Shown piece after piece: positions 36,786 through 45,711 of a stretch of DNA of 49,554 bases. The stretch lies in contig NZ_JAEUXJ010000024.1 of assembly GCF_016775475.1 (NCBI RefSeq), forward strand, positions 1 through 49,554, read 5' to 3'. Made by a program: the position numbers and the translations under genes. Source of the DNA: Belnapia mucosa. Lineage in GTDB: Bacteria > Pseudomonadota > Alphaproteobacteria > Acetobacterales > Acetobacteraceae. The notes beneath the pieces are model-generated. The model was not told the origin of the DNA, made no database searches, and saw only the letters and a program-made list of their open reading frames with translations. Position 1 is the first letter of the stretch, and each line of letters starts with the position of its first letter.

Positions 36786-36852
36786 CTAGCTTGTTGTTTG
36801 GTCGCATTTTCCGAGTCGTCCGGCGGACACGCCGGACTTGAAAATGCTCTAG
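36786..36852. repeat. 67-bp CTAG-bounded palindromic repeat, copy 2
   Basis: The same element as at 20434-20500, with the same orientation and length: 64 of 67 positions are identical by direct comparison, two differences in the T-rich part and one at ttctgag/ttccgag. It lies between convergent genes. Its right CTAG (36849-36852) supplies the minus-strand TAG stop of the next gene. The hairpin could end the carotenoid transcript. Confidence 0.92.
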
Positions 36853-37610
36853 CCCCGGCCGAACCAGCGCCGCAGCCGCTCGAACAGGCCGGGGCCGCCG
36901 CGGGGCTGGCTGCGCTGATGCGTCACATGCGGGCGGCGGGCCGGCGGGGGCAGGGCGCTGGCGACGGTGTGCCGCCCGCCATCCCGCGCCGCGATCAGCC
37001 GCAGCTCCAGCCCCACCACCTGGGCCACCGCCTCCGGCAGCTCCGCCACGCGGCGCAGCGTCTCGGCGGTGGTCGCCGCATCATCCCAGGCGCCGGCACG
37101 GCGCAGCGCATCGATGACCCGCACCGTCTGTTCCTGGTCGAGCGGCGGGCCGCCGCGCCAGAGCGCCACCGCCTCCAGCCGCCAGAGCCGGGCGAGCTCC
37201 GCCTGGCCAAGGTCGTCGGCGACCCAGGCGGCCTGCAAGGTCGCCTCGGCCGCGGCATGCAGCGCGCCCGTTTCCTCCAGCACATGCGCCCAGGCGAGGA
37301 AGCGGCGGGCGAGGGGCGGATAGCCCGCCTCCGCCATCAGCGCCCGGAAGGGCGCGGCCGTCACGGCCTGGGCCGCGGCCGGATGGGCGCGGGTGATGTT
37401 CGGCGCGGCATAGCCGCAATTCGGGCATTGCTGCAGCCAGCGCGCCATGGTCGAGCGCACCGGCTCGCCCGGCCGCAGGTCGAGATCCGGCGCCTGTTCC
37501 GGCGGGTTGGGCCGGAAGGGCGGCTGCCGGCTGCCGGTGCCGCAGACGGCGCAGCGCGGCAGGGCATCGGCCGGCGTCGGGCTGGAATTGGCAGGCGAGG
37601 ATATGGCCAT
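36849..37610 (-). CDS. Zinc-ribbon protein of unknown function (DUF2225-like)
   Basis: 253 residues. An N-terminal CAVCG and a second pair CPNCGYAAPN form a plausible zinc ribbon. The rest is an alanine-rich helical region of TPR style (FLAWAHVLEETGALHAAAEA and later repeats) and a basic end, LFERLRRWFGRG. Overall pattern recalls DUF2225-like proteins but I am not sure of the family. I chose ATG 37610; a TTG three codons upstream is also open. The stop codon is part of the CTAG repeat. Confidence 0.65.
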   Translation of the reverse strand: MAISSPANSSPTPADALPRCAVCGTGSRQPPFRPNPPEQAPDLDLRPGEPVRSTMARWLQQCPNCGYAAPNITRAHPAAAQAVTAAPFRALMAEAGYPPLARRFLAWAHVLEETGALHAAAEATLQAAWVADDLGQAELARLWRLEAVALWRGGPPLDQEQTVRVIDALRRAGAWDDAATTAETLRRVAELPEAVAQVVGLELRLIAARDGGRHTVASALPPPARRPHVTHQRSQPRGGPGLFERLRRWFGRG

Positions 37611-37777
37611 CGCCCACAAGTTAGGCGTGCAGGGGCCAAAGGCGAAGAGGTCGCAGCAGCATCCATCGCCACCCTTCCATCGAATGTGTCACTTTCCGGT
37701 GCCATGGGACACGATCCCGCACCGCCCGATGCGCGGAGGCAGTTGCCGCGGTGCCATGGGATGGGGATATTGCGCCC

Positions 37778-38728
37778 ATGCCCCGTGGCGACCTCTTCCC
37801 CGATATCGCGCCTTTCGAAACCGGCCTGCTCCCCCTCACGGGCGGGCATGTGATGTATTGGGAGCAGGTCGGCAATCCGCGCGGCCAGCCGGCCCTCTTC
37901 CTCCATGGCGGGCCAGGCGCCGGGGCGGGCGCGGTGCATCGCCGCTTCTTCGATCCCAGCCATTGGCGTGTGGTGATCTTCGACCAGCGCGGCGCCGGCC
38001 GGTCCCGGCCGCTCGGCGAGCTGCGCGAGAACACGACGCCGCATCTGGTCGAGGATATCGAGACGCTGCGCCGCTTCCTCGGCATCGAGCGCTGGCTGCT
38101 CTTCGGCGGCTCCTGGGGCTCGACCCTGGCGCTGGCCTATGCCCAGGCCCATCCGGATCGCGTCACCGGCTGCGTGCTGCGCGGCGTCTTCCTCGGAAGG
38201 CGGTCGGAGGTGGAGTGGTTCCTGACCGGGCTGCGCCGCATCTTCCCCGATGCCTGGACCGCCTTCACCGAGCATCTGGCGCCCGAGGAGCGGCGGGACC
38301 TGCTGGGGTCCTATCTCCGCCGGCTCTGCGACCCCGACCCGCTGGTGCATCTGCCGGCGGCGCGGGCCTGGAGCCAGTATGAGGGTTCCTGCTCCACCCT
38401 GCTGCCGAGCCCGGAGACGGTGGCGAGCTTCGCCCAGGACCGCTCCGCCCTCGGCCTGGCGCGGATCGAGGCGCATTACTTCGCCCATGACCTGTTCCTG
38501 CCGCAGGCCGGGCTGCTCGGCCATATGGACCGGATCGCGCATATCCCGGCCGAGATCGTGCAGGGCCGCTACGACATGGTCTGCCCGGCCGAGACCGCCT
38601 TCGAGCTGGCCGCCGCCTGGTCCCGCGCGCGGCTGACGGTGGTGCCGGATGCCGGGCATTCGGCGCTGGAGCCCGGGGTGCGGACGGCGCTGGTGAGCGC
38701 GGTGGAGCGGTTCCGGCGCCGCGGCTGA
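37778..38728 (+). CDS. pip: Prolyl iminopeptidase (alpha/beta hydrolase S33)
   Basis: 316 residues, the usual length. It removes N-terminal proline from peptides in the cytoplasm. The oxyanion segment LFLHGGPGAG and VIFDQRGAGRS are present, with the catalytic triad Ser112 (GGSWGS), Asp266 (GRYDMVCP) and His294 (DAGHSALEP). ATG 37778 starts MPRGDLFPDIAPFETG, the typical family N-terminus; an upstream in-frame ATG at 37751 lacks conservation. It is divergent from the zinc-ribbon gene. Confidence 0.93.
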   Translation: MPRGDLFPDIAPFETGLLPLTGGHVMYWEQVGNPRGQPALFLHGGPGAGAGAVHRRFFDPSHWRVVIFDQRGAGRSRPLGELRENTTPHLVEDIETLRRFLGIERWLLFGGSWGSTLALAYAQAHPDRVTGCVLRGVFLGRRSEVEWFLTGLRRIFPDAWTAFTEHLAPEERRDLLGSYLRRLCDPDPLVHLPAARAWSQYEGSCSTLLPSPETVASFAQDRSALGLARIEAHYFAHDLFLPQAGLLGHMDRIAHIPAEIVQGRYDMVCPAETAFELAAAWSRARLTVVPDAGHSALEPGVRTALVSAVERFRRRG

Positions 38729-38748
38729 TATGCTAAGGCTGGCTCTGG

Positions 38749-38825
38749 GTCTCCGTAGCTCAGCAGGATAGAGCACCAGATTCCTAATCTGGGGGCCGTG
38801 GGTTCGAATCCCGCCGGGGACACCA
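38749..38825 (+). tRNA. tRNA-Arg (anticodon CCU)
   Basis: 77 nt. The acceptor arm GTCTCCG pairs with CGGGGAC (one G-T pair), followed by A and an encoded CCA. The anticodon loop TTCCTAA gives CCU, and the T-arm holds GGTTCGAATCC. This tRNA is a frequent integration site for genomic islands. The sequence downstream differs in style from that upstream, but I could not find a second copy of its 3' end in the window. Confidence 0.96.
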
Positions 38826-39923
38826 TTCCTTCCTGCAAACTCGCTCTCCGGTTGGCTGGGCGGCGCCTGGAACCGCAGGTTGCGCCAGGGTTGGCGCACG
38901 AACCTTGGGAGTGCTGAGGTCGGAGCTGGCCGGCAATCTCTCTCCGGAGGACGGATTCTCTCCGGACCTGGGGACTTGGCCGATTTAGTCCCAAGGTTGG
39001 GACCGAGGAAAAAGGCCGGCTTCCGAGCGGCATCTCTCGCGGAAGTTGGAAATCCGAATGCCCGACCACTCGGCTCCAGCGACGAACTTCAGAACCGCCG
39101 CTGCCCGGAACGCGATTATAGCTCATGTCAGGGCGACCCCGCTCGTACCGTTAAGTCGCGGTTGGGCAGCATCCGAGAGAACGGCCGTCCTCGAAGACTC
39201 GGTGGCGGGAAGAGCTCGGTTTGCCCCCTCTCGGATCTCCAAGTCTGGCCCGTTAAGGTCCGGATACGGGGGCAAAGCGGCCATGAGTCCGCAAATGACA
39301 GGATCGGCGGCGTCGCGCCCGTGTCGGTCGTCGGCTGGGCGCACGCGATATTCTGGAAGCGGACGAAGCATACCCAGCCTCAACCGACCGAGGAGGGCAG
39401 GAAACGACTGTATACGATTGCGGCCCGTATGTCCGCTTCACCCACGTGAGCGGTCGTAGAAGCAGCCTGCCCAAGGTCGCCTGCTACGGCGTGGTCTGGC
39501 CGGAGGCGGCCTGTCCGCTTCGAAAACCCGGGATGTCAAAGCGGACGTTCCCCTCGGCCGCTGTCGGGCCGGAGCAATCATTAAACGTTCAGGATAGGTG
39601 GGCCGGTTTGCCCGTCAGGCGCTCCCCCGTCCCTACGGGCCCGTCACAGCCTGCGCAGGCAGTGCGGGCAAGGGGCCCGTGTCCGTAACGCGCGCTAGCA
39701 CGCCGGCAGCCTCCCGCACGGCGGGTGGGCGCGGCTATTTCAGGCAGACCCGCGTGAGGGATCATCACGCGGAGTGCTGAAACCGCGCAGCGGGCGGGGG
39801 AGGCGCGCCCGTTTCCGACTAAGCCCAACCGCTTGTTGCTAAAAGGTTCTATTGTCGACCCCGTGAATTTCACGGAAACTTGAGGCGCGCCTTCTGAGGG
39901 AATCGGCGTGGGGGACTCTGCTT
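38826..39923. other. 1.1-kb stretch with no convincing gene
   Basis: Several open frames of 60-190 codons exist on both strands, but none has a recognisable motif, a sensible composition or a supported start. Short elements such as tgtccgctt and its complement aagcgga recur around 39429-39548, which suggests decayed repeat DNA. The stretch looks like worn-out mobile DNA at the island edge. Confidence 0.55.
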
Positions 39924-41843
39924 ATGCGCCTGCACCGGCTGATCCTGGAGAACTTTCGCGGGTATGCGCGGCGCACCGAGATTGATATTGCAGACCTGAC
40001 ATCAGTCGTGGGCAAGAACGATGCCGGCAAGAGCACCATCCTTGAGGCCCTGGCCATCTTCTTCGGCTGTGATGCGGTGAAGATCGACCAGCAGGACGCC
40101 TGCATGCGCGGCGAAACGGGCCCGCTCATCCGGATCGGCTGCGTGTTCGACCAATTCCCAGGACACATTGTCATCGATGCCCGCGCACCCACGAGCCTTA
40201 CGGACGAGCACCTACTTAACGCGGAGGGACTGCTGGAGATCGTCAAGGTCTTCGACGCCTCGAAGAAGTCGGTGCCTTGCACCGTGTATGCCAATTGCCT
40301 GCACCCTACGGCGAACGGCGCCGCGGACCTGCTGCAGCTTAAGAACACCGATCTGAAAAAGCGCGCCGCAGACCTCGGCATCGCGAAGGAGGCTATTGCT
40401 GATGCGCGGTCGAATGGGTCGCTCCGCGCTGCCATCCGGGCCCACGTCGCCGATCTCGACCTTGTCGCGCGGCTGGTCCCTCTTGACGCTGAGGACGGCA
40501 AAAAGGTTTGGGAGCAGCTCCAGAAGGTGCTCCCCACCTTCGCCCTGTTCCGGTCCGACCGGCCGAGCCGGGACGAGGACCCTGAGGTCCAAGACCCCAT
40601 GGCCCTGGCCGTAAAGGAGGCGGTGCGGGAGGTCGAGGCCGACCTGGAGCAGGTCAGGGCGAAGGTCCGTGACCGCGTGGCGCAGGTCGCGCAGCGCACA
40701 ATCGAGAAGCTACGCGAGATGGACCCGGCGCTCGCCTCAGAGCTGACACCAGAGTTCCGCGCCGAACCCAAATGGGAGGGATTTAAGCTTTCGCTGGTAG
40801 GCGAGGGCGGCGTGCCGATCAACAAACGGGGTAGCGGCGTCCGGAGGCTCATCCTGCTGAACTTTTTCCGGGCCGAGGCCGAACGTCGGCAGGCCGCGAC
40901 GGATAGCCCGGGCGTGATCTATGCCATCGAGGAGCCCGAGACCTCGCAGCACCCCAACAACCAAGCGATGCTCGTGCGGGCGCTCGCCGAGCTGAGCGAG
41001 CGGGAGGGCGTGCAGGTCCTCCTCACGACACATGTGCCCGCGATCGCGGGCCTCCTGCCTGCGGAGAGCATCCGGTTCGTCGCCCGAGGTGCGGACGGCC
41101 ACCCCGAGGTGCGGGGCGGCGGCGAAGAGGTACTGCGCGATGTGGCGGACCAGCTCGGCGTGTTGCCCGACAAGCGGGCCGCGCTGCTGGTCTATGTCGA
41201 GGGCCCGAACGACGTCGTCTTCCTGGGTCACATGGCGCGCCTGTTCCGCGCCGACGGCGACACTACCGTGCCGGACATACAAAACGATCCGAGGGTCGCC
41301 TTCGTGGTAACCAGCGGCGGCAACCTACGGCACTGGGTGAACGAGCGATATCTGGCCAACCTCGGCCTGCCGGAGGTCCACATCTACGACCGCGACACAG
41401 AGACCCCGCCGAAGTACGGCGCCTTCGTAGACCAGGTGAACGCGCGGGGTGGCACGCACTGGGCCCGCCTGACATCGAAGCGCGAGATGGAGAACTACCT
41501 GCACCCGGGCGCGATCGCGGAGGCTATGCAGGTGGCGGTCGTGTTTACAGACGCCTGCGACGTGCCGACCATTGTCGCTCAGAAGGTCCACTTGGCCAGC
41601 GGCTCGCCCAAGGCTTGGTCGGAACTCGACGAGAAGAAGCAGGCCGAGAAGTGTCGTAAGGCGAAGCTGCGGCTGAACGCCGATGCGGCTGCCCGCATGA
41701 CGCGCGACATGCTGCGCGAGCGTGACCCAGCAGGCGAGGTGCGCGGGTGGTTCGAGGAGATTGCGGTTCGCATCGACCCCACGCTCGTGCGCGCGACCTT
41801 CACACCCCAGATCCCGGAATCTGCGCAGGCAGCTGCGAAATGA
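39924..41843 (+). CDS. OLD-family ATP-dependent endonuclease (AAA ATPase plus TOPRIM)
   Basis: 639 residues. The SMC/RecF-like ATPase half starts RLILENFRGYARRTEIDI and has Walker A at 30-38 (GKNDAGKST), a GSGVRRL signature, Walker B near 331-340 (VIYAIEEPET) and the histidine loop LLTTHVP. The TOPRIM half has Glu426 (VYVEGPNDVVFL), Tyr488-Asp-Arg-Asp491 and the KREMENY segment at 519-525. OLD proteins are nucleases, some with antiphage activity alone (P2 OLD) and some with a helicase partner (Gabija). No UvrD-type helicase follows, so this is not Gabija. The gene lies 49 nt before the next same-strand gene. Confidence 0.92.
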   Translation: MRLHRLILENFRGYARRTEIDIADLTSVVGKNDAGKSTILEALAIFFGCDAVKIDQQDACMRGETGPLIRIGCVFDQFPGHIVIDARAPTSLTDEHLLNAEGLLEIVKVFDASKKSVPCTVYANCLHPTANGAADLLQLKNTDLKKRAADLGIAKEAIADARSNGSLRAAIRAHVADLDLVARLVPLDAEDGKKVWEQLQKVLPTFALFRSDRPSRDEDPEVQDPMALAVKEAVREVEADLEQVRAKVRDRVAQVAQRTIEKLREMDPALASELTPEFRAEPKWEGFKLSLVGEGGVPINKRGSGVRRLILLNFFRAEAERRQAATDSPGVIYAIEEPETSQHPNNQAMLVRALAELSEREGVQVLLTTHVPAIAGLLPAESIRFVARGADGHPEVRGGGEEVLRDVADQLGVLPDKRAALLVYVEGPNDVVFLGHMARLFRADGDTTVPDIQNDPRVAFVVTSGGNLRHWVNERYLANLGLPEVHIYDRDTETPPKYGAFVDQVNARGGTHWARLTSKREMENYLHPGAIAEAMQVAVVFTDACDVPTIVAQKVHLASGSPKAWSELDEKKQAEKCRKAKLRLNADAAARMTRDMLRERDPAGEVRGWFEEIAVRIDPTLVRATFTPQIPESAQAAAK

Positions 41844-41891
41844 TGCAGAGCGCCGGATGGTGGTAGCCCACCCTTCCGGGGAAAGTCGCTC

Positions 41892-43079
41892 TTGGACCTA
41901 TGGGATTCCAGAATCGCATTTGCTGAGCAGGAAGCCGTGGACCGGACGTTCATCCATTCCTTTGAGCCCGCTGCGCAAAACCCGGTAGCAGGTCCTACTG
42001 TCGCCCTCTCCACGCAGGAAATCGAGGATGCAGGGATCCGCGAGGTGCTGCAAACACCAGGTGCCGGGTTGGGCTCGTGGTCAGTGCTGAACGCTCTCCT
42101 CCAGCCTACCGGCGCCGGCACGCCGTTCATCTTTCGTGAACCTCTGGGTCAGGCCCGCGAGGTGAAAGTTGCGCTTTCAGGACTTTTTGGACGATTTGTT
42201 GCGCGCGCCTACCTTGAACGCTATTTCGGCCTCTCCGTCTTTGCTCACCTCGCACGGTCAACCATTCACCTGAACAGGCGCCGGCGCATCAGGATTGAGA
42301 AACGGCACGGCGAGCGAGGGGACCTTCCCGACTGGATCTCGTGCTCGGCCGGCATGACCGCCTTGACCGTAGCCGAAGCCAAGGGCTGTCACGACCGGCT
42401 CGGCCCCACCCAAACATTGGCACGCGCTTGGCGGCAAGCCGGACGTGTCAACGTGTACGCTGGAAATCACCCGGTAATCCCTCTGAAGCGTGTCGCAATC
42501 GTGACCCGTTGGGGAGCGGCGCGCGGCGGCGCTCCGGAGCCGATGTTGGCTGTTCACGATCCAGAAGATGAGGGGGATGCGACACCTCCTGAGGACATGG
42601 ATGCGCTCTTTGTAGGTCTCTTGCGCTTGCATTTCGCCGGCCTTTTGGGCCCGCTCGGGCATTCTGGATTGGCGAACGAGCTCAGCGAGCTTGCATCCGC
42701 CTCGTTCGCCTTGAGCGAAAGGCAAGCCTCAGCGCGGGCTCGAAGAGCCTTGGAGGACGCACCTGTAAGGGAGATCAGCCCGGGAGCGTCGGAAGACGCC
42801 TTCGACGGCTTGGTGGGTGGTCTTGTGACCCGCGCTGGCCCAGCCCGCACTGCAATTCTCTCGCAGGCAGACCAGGAGACCCTAGCCCGCCTGGACTTGC
42901 GTCCCACCTTCGTCGGTATTGAACGCGATGTGCTGCGGTTGGCTATTTCCGGAGAGCCCACCGAGATACGGAAGGCGATGGCCGGGGTTTCAAGAAAGAG
43001 CGCGATTGCACGTCCCGATCGTGCGGGAGGTTGGATAGTGCCCCTTGGTCCAGACCTGGGAACATTGAAAGACGCATAG
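41892..43079 (+). CDS. Unrecognised protein with possible PD-(D/E)XK nuclease motif
   Basis: 395 residues that I cannot place in a family. LPDWISCSAG, followed 15 residues later by VAEAKGCHD (Asp147, Glu162-x-Lys164), matches the spacing of PD-(D/E)XK nucleases. A strand-like VAIVTRW follows, as in that fold. The N-terminal 140 residues and C-terminal 150 residues show no known motif. The start is TTG 41892, with GGGGAAAG about 8 nt upstream; another start is possible. It follows the OLD nuclease gene by 48 nt on the same strand, so cotranscription is likely. Confidence 0.65.
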   Translation: MDLWDSRIAFAEQEAVDRTFIHSFEPAAQNPVAGPTVALSTQEIEDAGIREVLQTPGAGLGSWSVLNALLQPTGAGTPFIFREPLGQAREVKVALSGLFGRFVARAYLERYFGLSVFAHLARSTIHLNRRRRIRIEKRHGERGDLPDWISCSAGMTALTVAEAKGCHDRLGPTQTLARAWRQAGRVNVYAGNHPVIPLKRVAIVTRWGAARGGAPEPMLAVHDPEDEGDATPPEDMDALFVGLLRLHFAGLLGPLGHSGLANELSELASASFALSERQASARARRALEDAPVREISPGASEDAFDGLVGGLVTRAGPARTAILSQADQETLARLDLRPTFVGIERDVLRLAISGEPTEIRKAMAGVSRKSAIARPDRAGGWIVPLGPDLGTLKDA

Positions 43080-43224
43080 TGCTGCGGATGTGATTGGCGC
43101 TGCACACAATAGGGCTCCATGTCACGCGTGTGCGGACCAGAGGGTGATGCGGTCCATGGCCTCCAATCTTTTTGGCGGACGTTAGCTCACCGCATTCCAC
43201 GGTACGGGTAAGCGGATCCAGGCA

Positions 43225-43425
43225 GTGAGCGCGTCCAACATAAAGGGCGAAGCCCGCGCACGGCGCATTGTGCCCGGGATGCTGGTCGAGGCCGCGTTCG
43301 ACGAGGTCTACGACCTAGCCATCCGCCGCCTCGCGACTTACCCGCCGGTCGACCTGCCCGCCAGACTGGCAGGAGCGGATCTCACCCTGTATTGGAATGA
43401 TGGATCACCGGACCAACTCGGCTGA
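43225..43425 (+). CDS. Small hypothetical protein
   Basis: 66 residues from GTG 43225, with composition like real protein (MLVEAAFDEVYDLAIRRL). No motif is recognised and the ribosome site is weak. It lies between the PD-(D/E)XK-like gene and the HsdR-N gene on the same strand. It may be the remnant of a longer gene. Confidence 0.35.
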   Translation: MSASNIKGEARARRIVPGMLVEAAFDEVYDLAIRRLATYPPVDLPARLAGADLTLYWNDGSPDQLG

Positions 43426-43480
43426 CCGGCGGGCCGGGCCGGCATCGGTTTGCGGGTCGTAGTCGCGGATTGGTGGAAAC

Positions 43481-45187
43481 ATGGGCAACGGCCTCACGGA
43501 CCCCCTTACCGGCTCGCTGAGTGAGGCGGACCTGCTACTCCAAGCGAAGGCGCTCGAACCGCTGTCCACCGGCGCGCAGGCCGAGTTGGAGCGGATCATG
43601 GGCCTTAGCCGGCTCGACGAGTGGTCCGAAGCGGATGTCCGCGAGGAGATCATCACCCCCATCCTGCGTGTCATGGGCTACGCCAAGGAGAGCATGTTCT
43701 CGACCACGCGCGAGAAGTCACTCCGGATTTTGGAAAAGGGGCTCTCCGCGGACTACACGATCACGCTTTGGGAGGAGGACTTCTGGGTCATCGAGGCCAA
43801 GAGGCCGAAGGTGACGAACGGCCGCTTCAAGTACGACCAGCTGTGGCAAGCCGTGCAGTACGCCATCCATCCGGCCGTCAACGCCGCACTAGTCGTGTTG
43901 TGCGACGGCCATGCCATCGAGATCTACGACCGCGAGGAGAGCTTGGAGGCTCCCGTGCTCCGCGTCGAGCGGGAAAACCTGCTGCGCGACTTCGACGAGA
44001 TTAGGGCCCTCCTCGGCCCGTTGCAGTCTTGGTTCTTCCAGAAGCGCCGGGTTGTGCGCTTGCTGGACAAGGTGTTCGATAAGGAGTTCCAGCTCGGCCG
44101 CATGGAGGAGTTCAGAAGCCTGGTGGACCGGCGCCTGCGCGCAAAGGAGCAGCAGACGATCGCCAACCACCGAGCCCTGCGGGCGACCCGCGGCGGCGAC
44201 GCCGAGCTCCGCAGAATTAGGTCCGCCGACGCCGCCGAGATCGTCGAGGGCGTGTTCCCGGTGCCGCTGCCCTGGCCCATGATCAAAGCCGGCACCGCGC
44301 GCCTAGTAGAATTGAGCACGCCCAGTCCGTTCCAGGTCTTGCACCGCATCTTCCCGGACGAGCCGCGCGCAGCGAACGACGCCTTCGTCTCGCATGCACT
44401 CCATTACCTGATTGGGCTGAGCGAGGCGCACGCCTACCTGCCGTGGACGCCGCACTGGCTGGGCGGAACGAACGGGGGCGGCGCCCCGACCGACGCCGTA
44501 ATCGGAAGGCTGATCGCGCTCGGCCTTACGCACTTCAGCGCCGATCCCGCGCGCAAGTGCGTGCTCCTCTACGCGAACGGCGTCAGGCGCGTGTTCAAGG
44601 CGCTGATGGTACTGCACCCGCAAATGAAGCGGGCCGGCGAGACGAAGCATGCCCTCCAGAGGTACTTGGGCGACGAGTTTGACTTCTCCCAGATGGTGTC
44701 GTCCCCCGACCGTCACCTCCTGCTATCGCTCGACCAGCTCGAAGCACTGGCGCTACACCGCTTCGTGGCGACCTCGACCGGAGAGCACCGGCGGTTCCTC
44801 GTCGAGTCCGCGAAGCTCGAACTCCAGCAGCTGTGGCAGCTTGAGCGGAGCCTGATCTCCGGCGTGAAGGATTACAGGGCGCTGCTGAACGAGCGCAATC
44901 TGGGCGAGGTCCATCCCACCGAGGCGGCGGGGATCGTCTACGACGAGCTTGGGCACAACTGCCTGTGCATCCTCGACAGATCGCCCGAATGGCGGTCCTA
45001 TGCACTCGCGCAGCACAGGCCAGAGGTCGAACACCTGGCCGCGATCGGGTCGTGGCAGGCCAGAGCATGGATCGGCATGTCGCGCGACGACGGTGCCCAG
45101 GCGAGCGAGGCTGAGCTGGCCGACCGCTTCTTTTTTGGAGATGTGGAGGTCGCGGCCGCGCTCAGAAATTCCTACGGCTTTCGCTAA
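43481..45187 (+). CDS. HsdR N-terminal-type nuclease domain protein without helicase
   Basis: 568 residues. Residues about 45-165 form a PD-(D/E)XK domain like the N-terminus of type I restriction subunit HsdR: DVREEIITPILRVMGYA, Asp91 in LSADYTI, Glu105-x-Lys107 in WVIEAKRP, then LWQAVQYAI. The remaining 400 residues are largely helical and unrecognised, and no Walker motifs or DEAD box are visible. It therefore cannot be a normal HsdR. No HsdM or HsdS gene is present. It is the third nuclease-like gene in a row on the same strand. Confidence 0.78.
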   Translation: MGNGLTDPLTGSLSEADLLLQAKALEPLSTGAQAELERIMGLSRLDEWSEADVREEIITPILRVMGYAKESMFSTTREKSLRILEKGLSADYTITLWEEDFWVIEAKRPKVTNGRFKYDQLWQAVQYAIHPAVNAALVVLCDGHAIEIYDREESLEAPVLRVERENLLRDFDEIRALLGPLQSWFFQKRRVVRLLDKVFDKEFQLGRMEEFRSLVDRRLRAKEQQTIANHRALRATRGGDAELRRIRSADAAEIVEGVFPVPLPWPMIKAGTARLVELSTPSPFQVLHRIFPDEPRAANDAFVSHALHYLIGLSEAHAYLPWTPHWLGGTNGGGAPTDAVIGRLIALGLTHFSADPARKCVLLYANGVRRVFKALMVLHPQMKRAGETKHALQRYLGDEFDFSQMVSSPDRHLLLSLDQLEALALHRFVATSTGEHRRFLVESAKLELQQLWQLERSLISGVKDYRALLNERNLGEVHPTEAAGIVYDELGHNCLCILDRSPEWRSYALAQHRPEVEHLAAIGSWQARAWIGMSRDDGAQASEAELADRFFFGDVEVAAALRNSYGFR

Positions 45188-45344
45188 ACACGGGTTGGAT
45201 TTCGCGCCTGTGCTGGCCGTCGGGCGGCCTTCTATTCGGTGTTGCCGCCGATTCGGCGCACCGCCTCGATCAGCGCGTCCGATTCCCGCACCTCGCTTGC
45301 CATGCATCAGCGACGGGTGAACCGTAGCTACGCGTCGTTGCAGC

Positions 45345-45544
45345 GGGGAGGTGTAGCGGCCGCTCTCCAGCAGCCGCTTCCACCGATGCGCCCGCGCCAA
45401 CGCCTTCACCAGGGCCGGGTCGGCGCGCGTGCGCGCCGCCGCGGCGCGGGGCCCGGTGCCGTCCGGCGTGACCGCCAGCTTCCGCCCGCCGCGGCGTCGG
45501 ATGGTCAGTGGGACACGGACAGTGATGCTGGTGGCCGTGGTCAT
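45345..45544 (-). pseudogene. Remnant of recombinase-associated HTH gene (second copy)
   Basis: From ATG 45544 the frame reads MTTATSITVRVPLTIRRRGG and stays close to the intact gene at 47295-47726 for about 64 residues, up to ALARAHRWKRLLESGRY. Homology then stops and the helix-turn-helix itself is gone. The start overlaps the stop of the recombinase remnant by ATGA, exactly as in the intact copy. Confidence 0.85.
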
Positions 45545-45695
45545 GCGGCCCTCCGGCTCTCAGTGCCGATGGCGCCGAGGTCGCGCACCAGGCTGGCCAG
45601 CCCCTCCAACCGCAGCCGTATGTCGGCGCCGGCGGGACTGACCTCAACCCGCTCGACCAGCAGCCAGACGATGCCAGCCTGCTTGGCCGGAACAG
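45541..45695 (-). pseudogene. Remnant of serine recombinase C-terminus (second copy)
   Basis: On the minus strand the last 50 residues, including LLVERVEVSPAGADIRLRLE, nearly match the C-terminus of the intact recombinase at 47723. A one-base deletion (ctgttccgg against ctgttcccgg) breaks the frame at its start, and homology ends near 45695, seventeen bases before the patatin stop codon. This is a decayed partial copy of the same module. Confidence 0.85.
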
Positions 45696-45711
45696 CACGT
45701 CACACAGCGAA

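Noticed and set aside
38880..39459. Two overlapping open frames of 137-189 codons after tRNA-Arg
   Set aside because: No recognisable motif, poor starts and composition unlike a folded protein.
39924..43079. Gabija defence system (GajA/GajB)
   Set aside because: The OLD-like gene fits GajA in fold, but the next gene has no Walker motifs or UvrD helicase features.
43481..45187. Type I restriction HsdR
   Set aside because: No helicase motifs in the protein and no HsdM or HsdS nearby.
44753..45468. C-terminal continuation of the HTH remnant frame
   Set aside because: Beyond about residue 64 the frame no longer matches the intact copy and runs antisense into the HsdR-N gene.
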